Shown here: one piece after another, positions 6,538 through 6,758 of the stretch | Layout of the letters: each line of letters starts with the position of its first letter | How positions within the stretch are numbered: the first letter of the stretch is position 1 | Assembly (NCBI GenBank): GCA_017418765.1 | Contig: JAFOMV010000070.1 | Span: forward strand, 1-6,758 | DNA length: 6,758 nucleotides | DNA from: Ruminococcus sp. | Lineage (GTDB): Bacteria > Bacillota_A > Clostridia > Oscillospirales > Ruminococcaceae | Reading direction: 5' to 3' | Translations under genes and position numbers: made by a program | Notes under the pieces: model-generated | What the model saw: the letters and a program-made list of their open reading frames with translations, nothing else | Databases searched by the model: none | Told to the model about the DNA's origin: nothing

Positions 6538-6565
6538 TTAGCCTTTAGCTTTTAGCCATTAGCCG
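6538..6565. repeat. Four tandem 7-bp repeats before the Hsp20 ribosome binding site
   Basis: Four head-to-tail heptamers occupy 28 bp with exact 7-bp phasing: TTAGCCT, TTAGCTT, TTAGCCA, TTAGCCG. All share TTAGC plus a pyrimidine. In the hsp20 transcript they read as GCTAA repeats ending eight bases before the GGAGG (6525-6529). They lie within the inferred leader, so they could act in DNA or in RNA. Confidence 0.8.
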
Positions 6566-6585
6566 TATGAGTTCGCTTCGTTCAC

Positions 6586-6610
6586 ATATTTAAATATTCG
6601 CCGAAGGCGA
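6586..6610. repeat. AT palindrome and adjacent GC hairpin in the Hsp20 leader
   Basis: ATATTTAAATAT (6586-6597) is a perfect 12-bp palindrome. It is followed at once by TCGCC-GAA-GGCGA (6598-6610), a 5-bp stem with a 3-nt loop. Together with the neighbouring heptamers the block looks like a composite intergenic repeat rather than unique sequence. Whether it is dispersed in the genome cannot be seen here. Confidence 0.5.
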
Positions 6611-6643
6611 CATCACAGGTCAACAGCTCATGGCTTCTATATA

Positions 6644-6685
6644 TCATTGTATGCTTATTTTTACCGCATATTCCATTGGTATCAT
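6644..6685 (-). CDS. Possible 13-residue leader ORF upstream of Hsp20
   Basis: An ATG at 6683-6685 opens a 13-codon frame (MIPMEYAVKISIQ) ending in TGA at 6644-6646. AAAGG lies seven bases before the ATG, a plausible ribosome binding site. The peptide has no run of one amino acid that would suggest classical attenuation. It could be a translated upstream ORF or chance. Confidence 0.22.
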   Translation of the reverse strand: MIPMEYAVKISIQ

Positions 6686-6702
6686 CTCTTTTCCTTTCGT
6701 TG

Positions 6703-6708
6703 ATTATA
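6703..6708 (-). promoter_or_regulatory. Candidate -10 element for the Hsp20 gene
   Basis: A minus-strand TATAAT at 6703-6708 follows a weak -35 (TTTCAA at 6725-6730, 16 bp away). A second TATAAT at 6735-6740 would have its -35 at or beyond the window edge. Either would give an hsp20 leader of about 180 to 215 nt. Neither is supported beyond the hexamer match. Confidence 0.35.
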
Positions 6709-6758
6709 TATTAGACCTCTTATTTGAAAGAATGATTATACTTTTGTGACGGGAAAAT

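Noticed and set aside
6538..6565. TTAGC motifs considered as part of a CIRCE heat-shock operator
   Set aside because: CIRCE needs TTAGCACTC and its inverted copy across 9 bp. Here there are only direct TTAGC repeats and no GAGTGCTAA arm.
6616..6622. AGGTCAA considered as a CtsR operator
   Set aside because: CtsR sites are tandem heptads; only one half-site is present, with no second copy at the required spacing.

Overview
The window looks like chromosomal DNA of a low-to-moderate GC anaerobic Firmicute, most likely a Ruminococcus or close relative. Four things point there: a clostridial-type 2[4Fe-4S] ferredoxin, an RNase Y (the Firmicute mRNA-decay endonuclease), strong GGAGG ribosome binding sites, and a secreted protease carrying a type I dockerin, the cohesin-binding module of cellulosome-forming ruminococci and clostridia. 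The genus is an inference; no rRNA or other definitive marker is present.

All five genes lie on the minus strand, so transcription runs from high to low coordinates. From right to left they are: a small heat-shock protein (6088-6516) with a leader of about 180-240 nt; an 830-bp gene-free stretch (5257-6087); RNase Y (rny, 3652-5247); a strong intrinsic terminator; a dockerin-bearing M6 metalloprotease (1850-3574) followed three bases later by an O-antigen ligase-like polytopic membrane protein (401-1846); a 260-bp spacer; and a ferredoxin cut off by the window edge (1-140).

The gene-free stretch is the least ordinary part. It holds the Hsp20 terminator, a strong minus-strand promoter overlapping that terminator's tail, an array of three related GC-rich hairpins (5781-5888), and a perfect consensus sigma-70/A promoter (TTGACA, 17 bp, TATAAT) lying about 350 nt upstream of rny. 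The resulting long rny leader contains three consecutive hairpins with a possible loop-downstream pseudoknot. This layout invites comparison with the autoregulatory 5' UTR of E. coli rne, although here that is only a hypothesis.

The protease and the ligase-like protein are almost certainly one translationally linked unit, pairing a secreted enzyme with a cell-envelope glycan enzyme. They have no promoter of their own that I can see, because the protease ribosome binding site sits directly against the T-tract of the rny terminator. RNase Y, Hsp20 and ferredoxin are housekeeping or stress functions with no obvious link to that pair. I see no mobile element genes, CRISPR, tRNA or rRNA.
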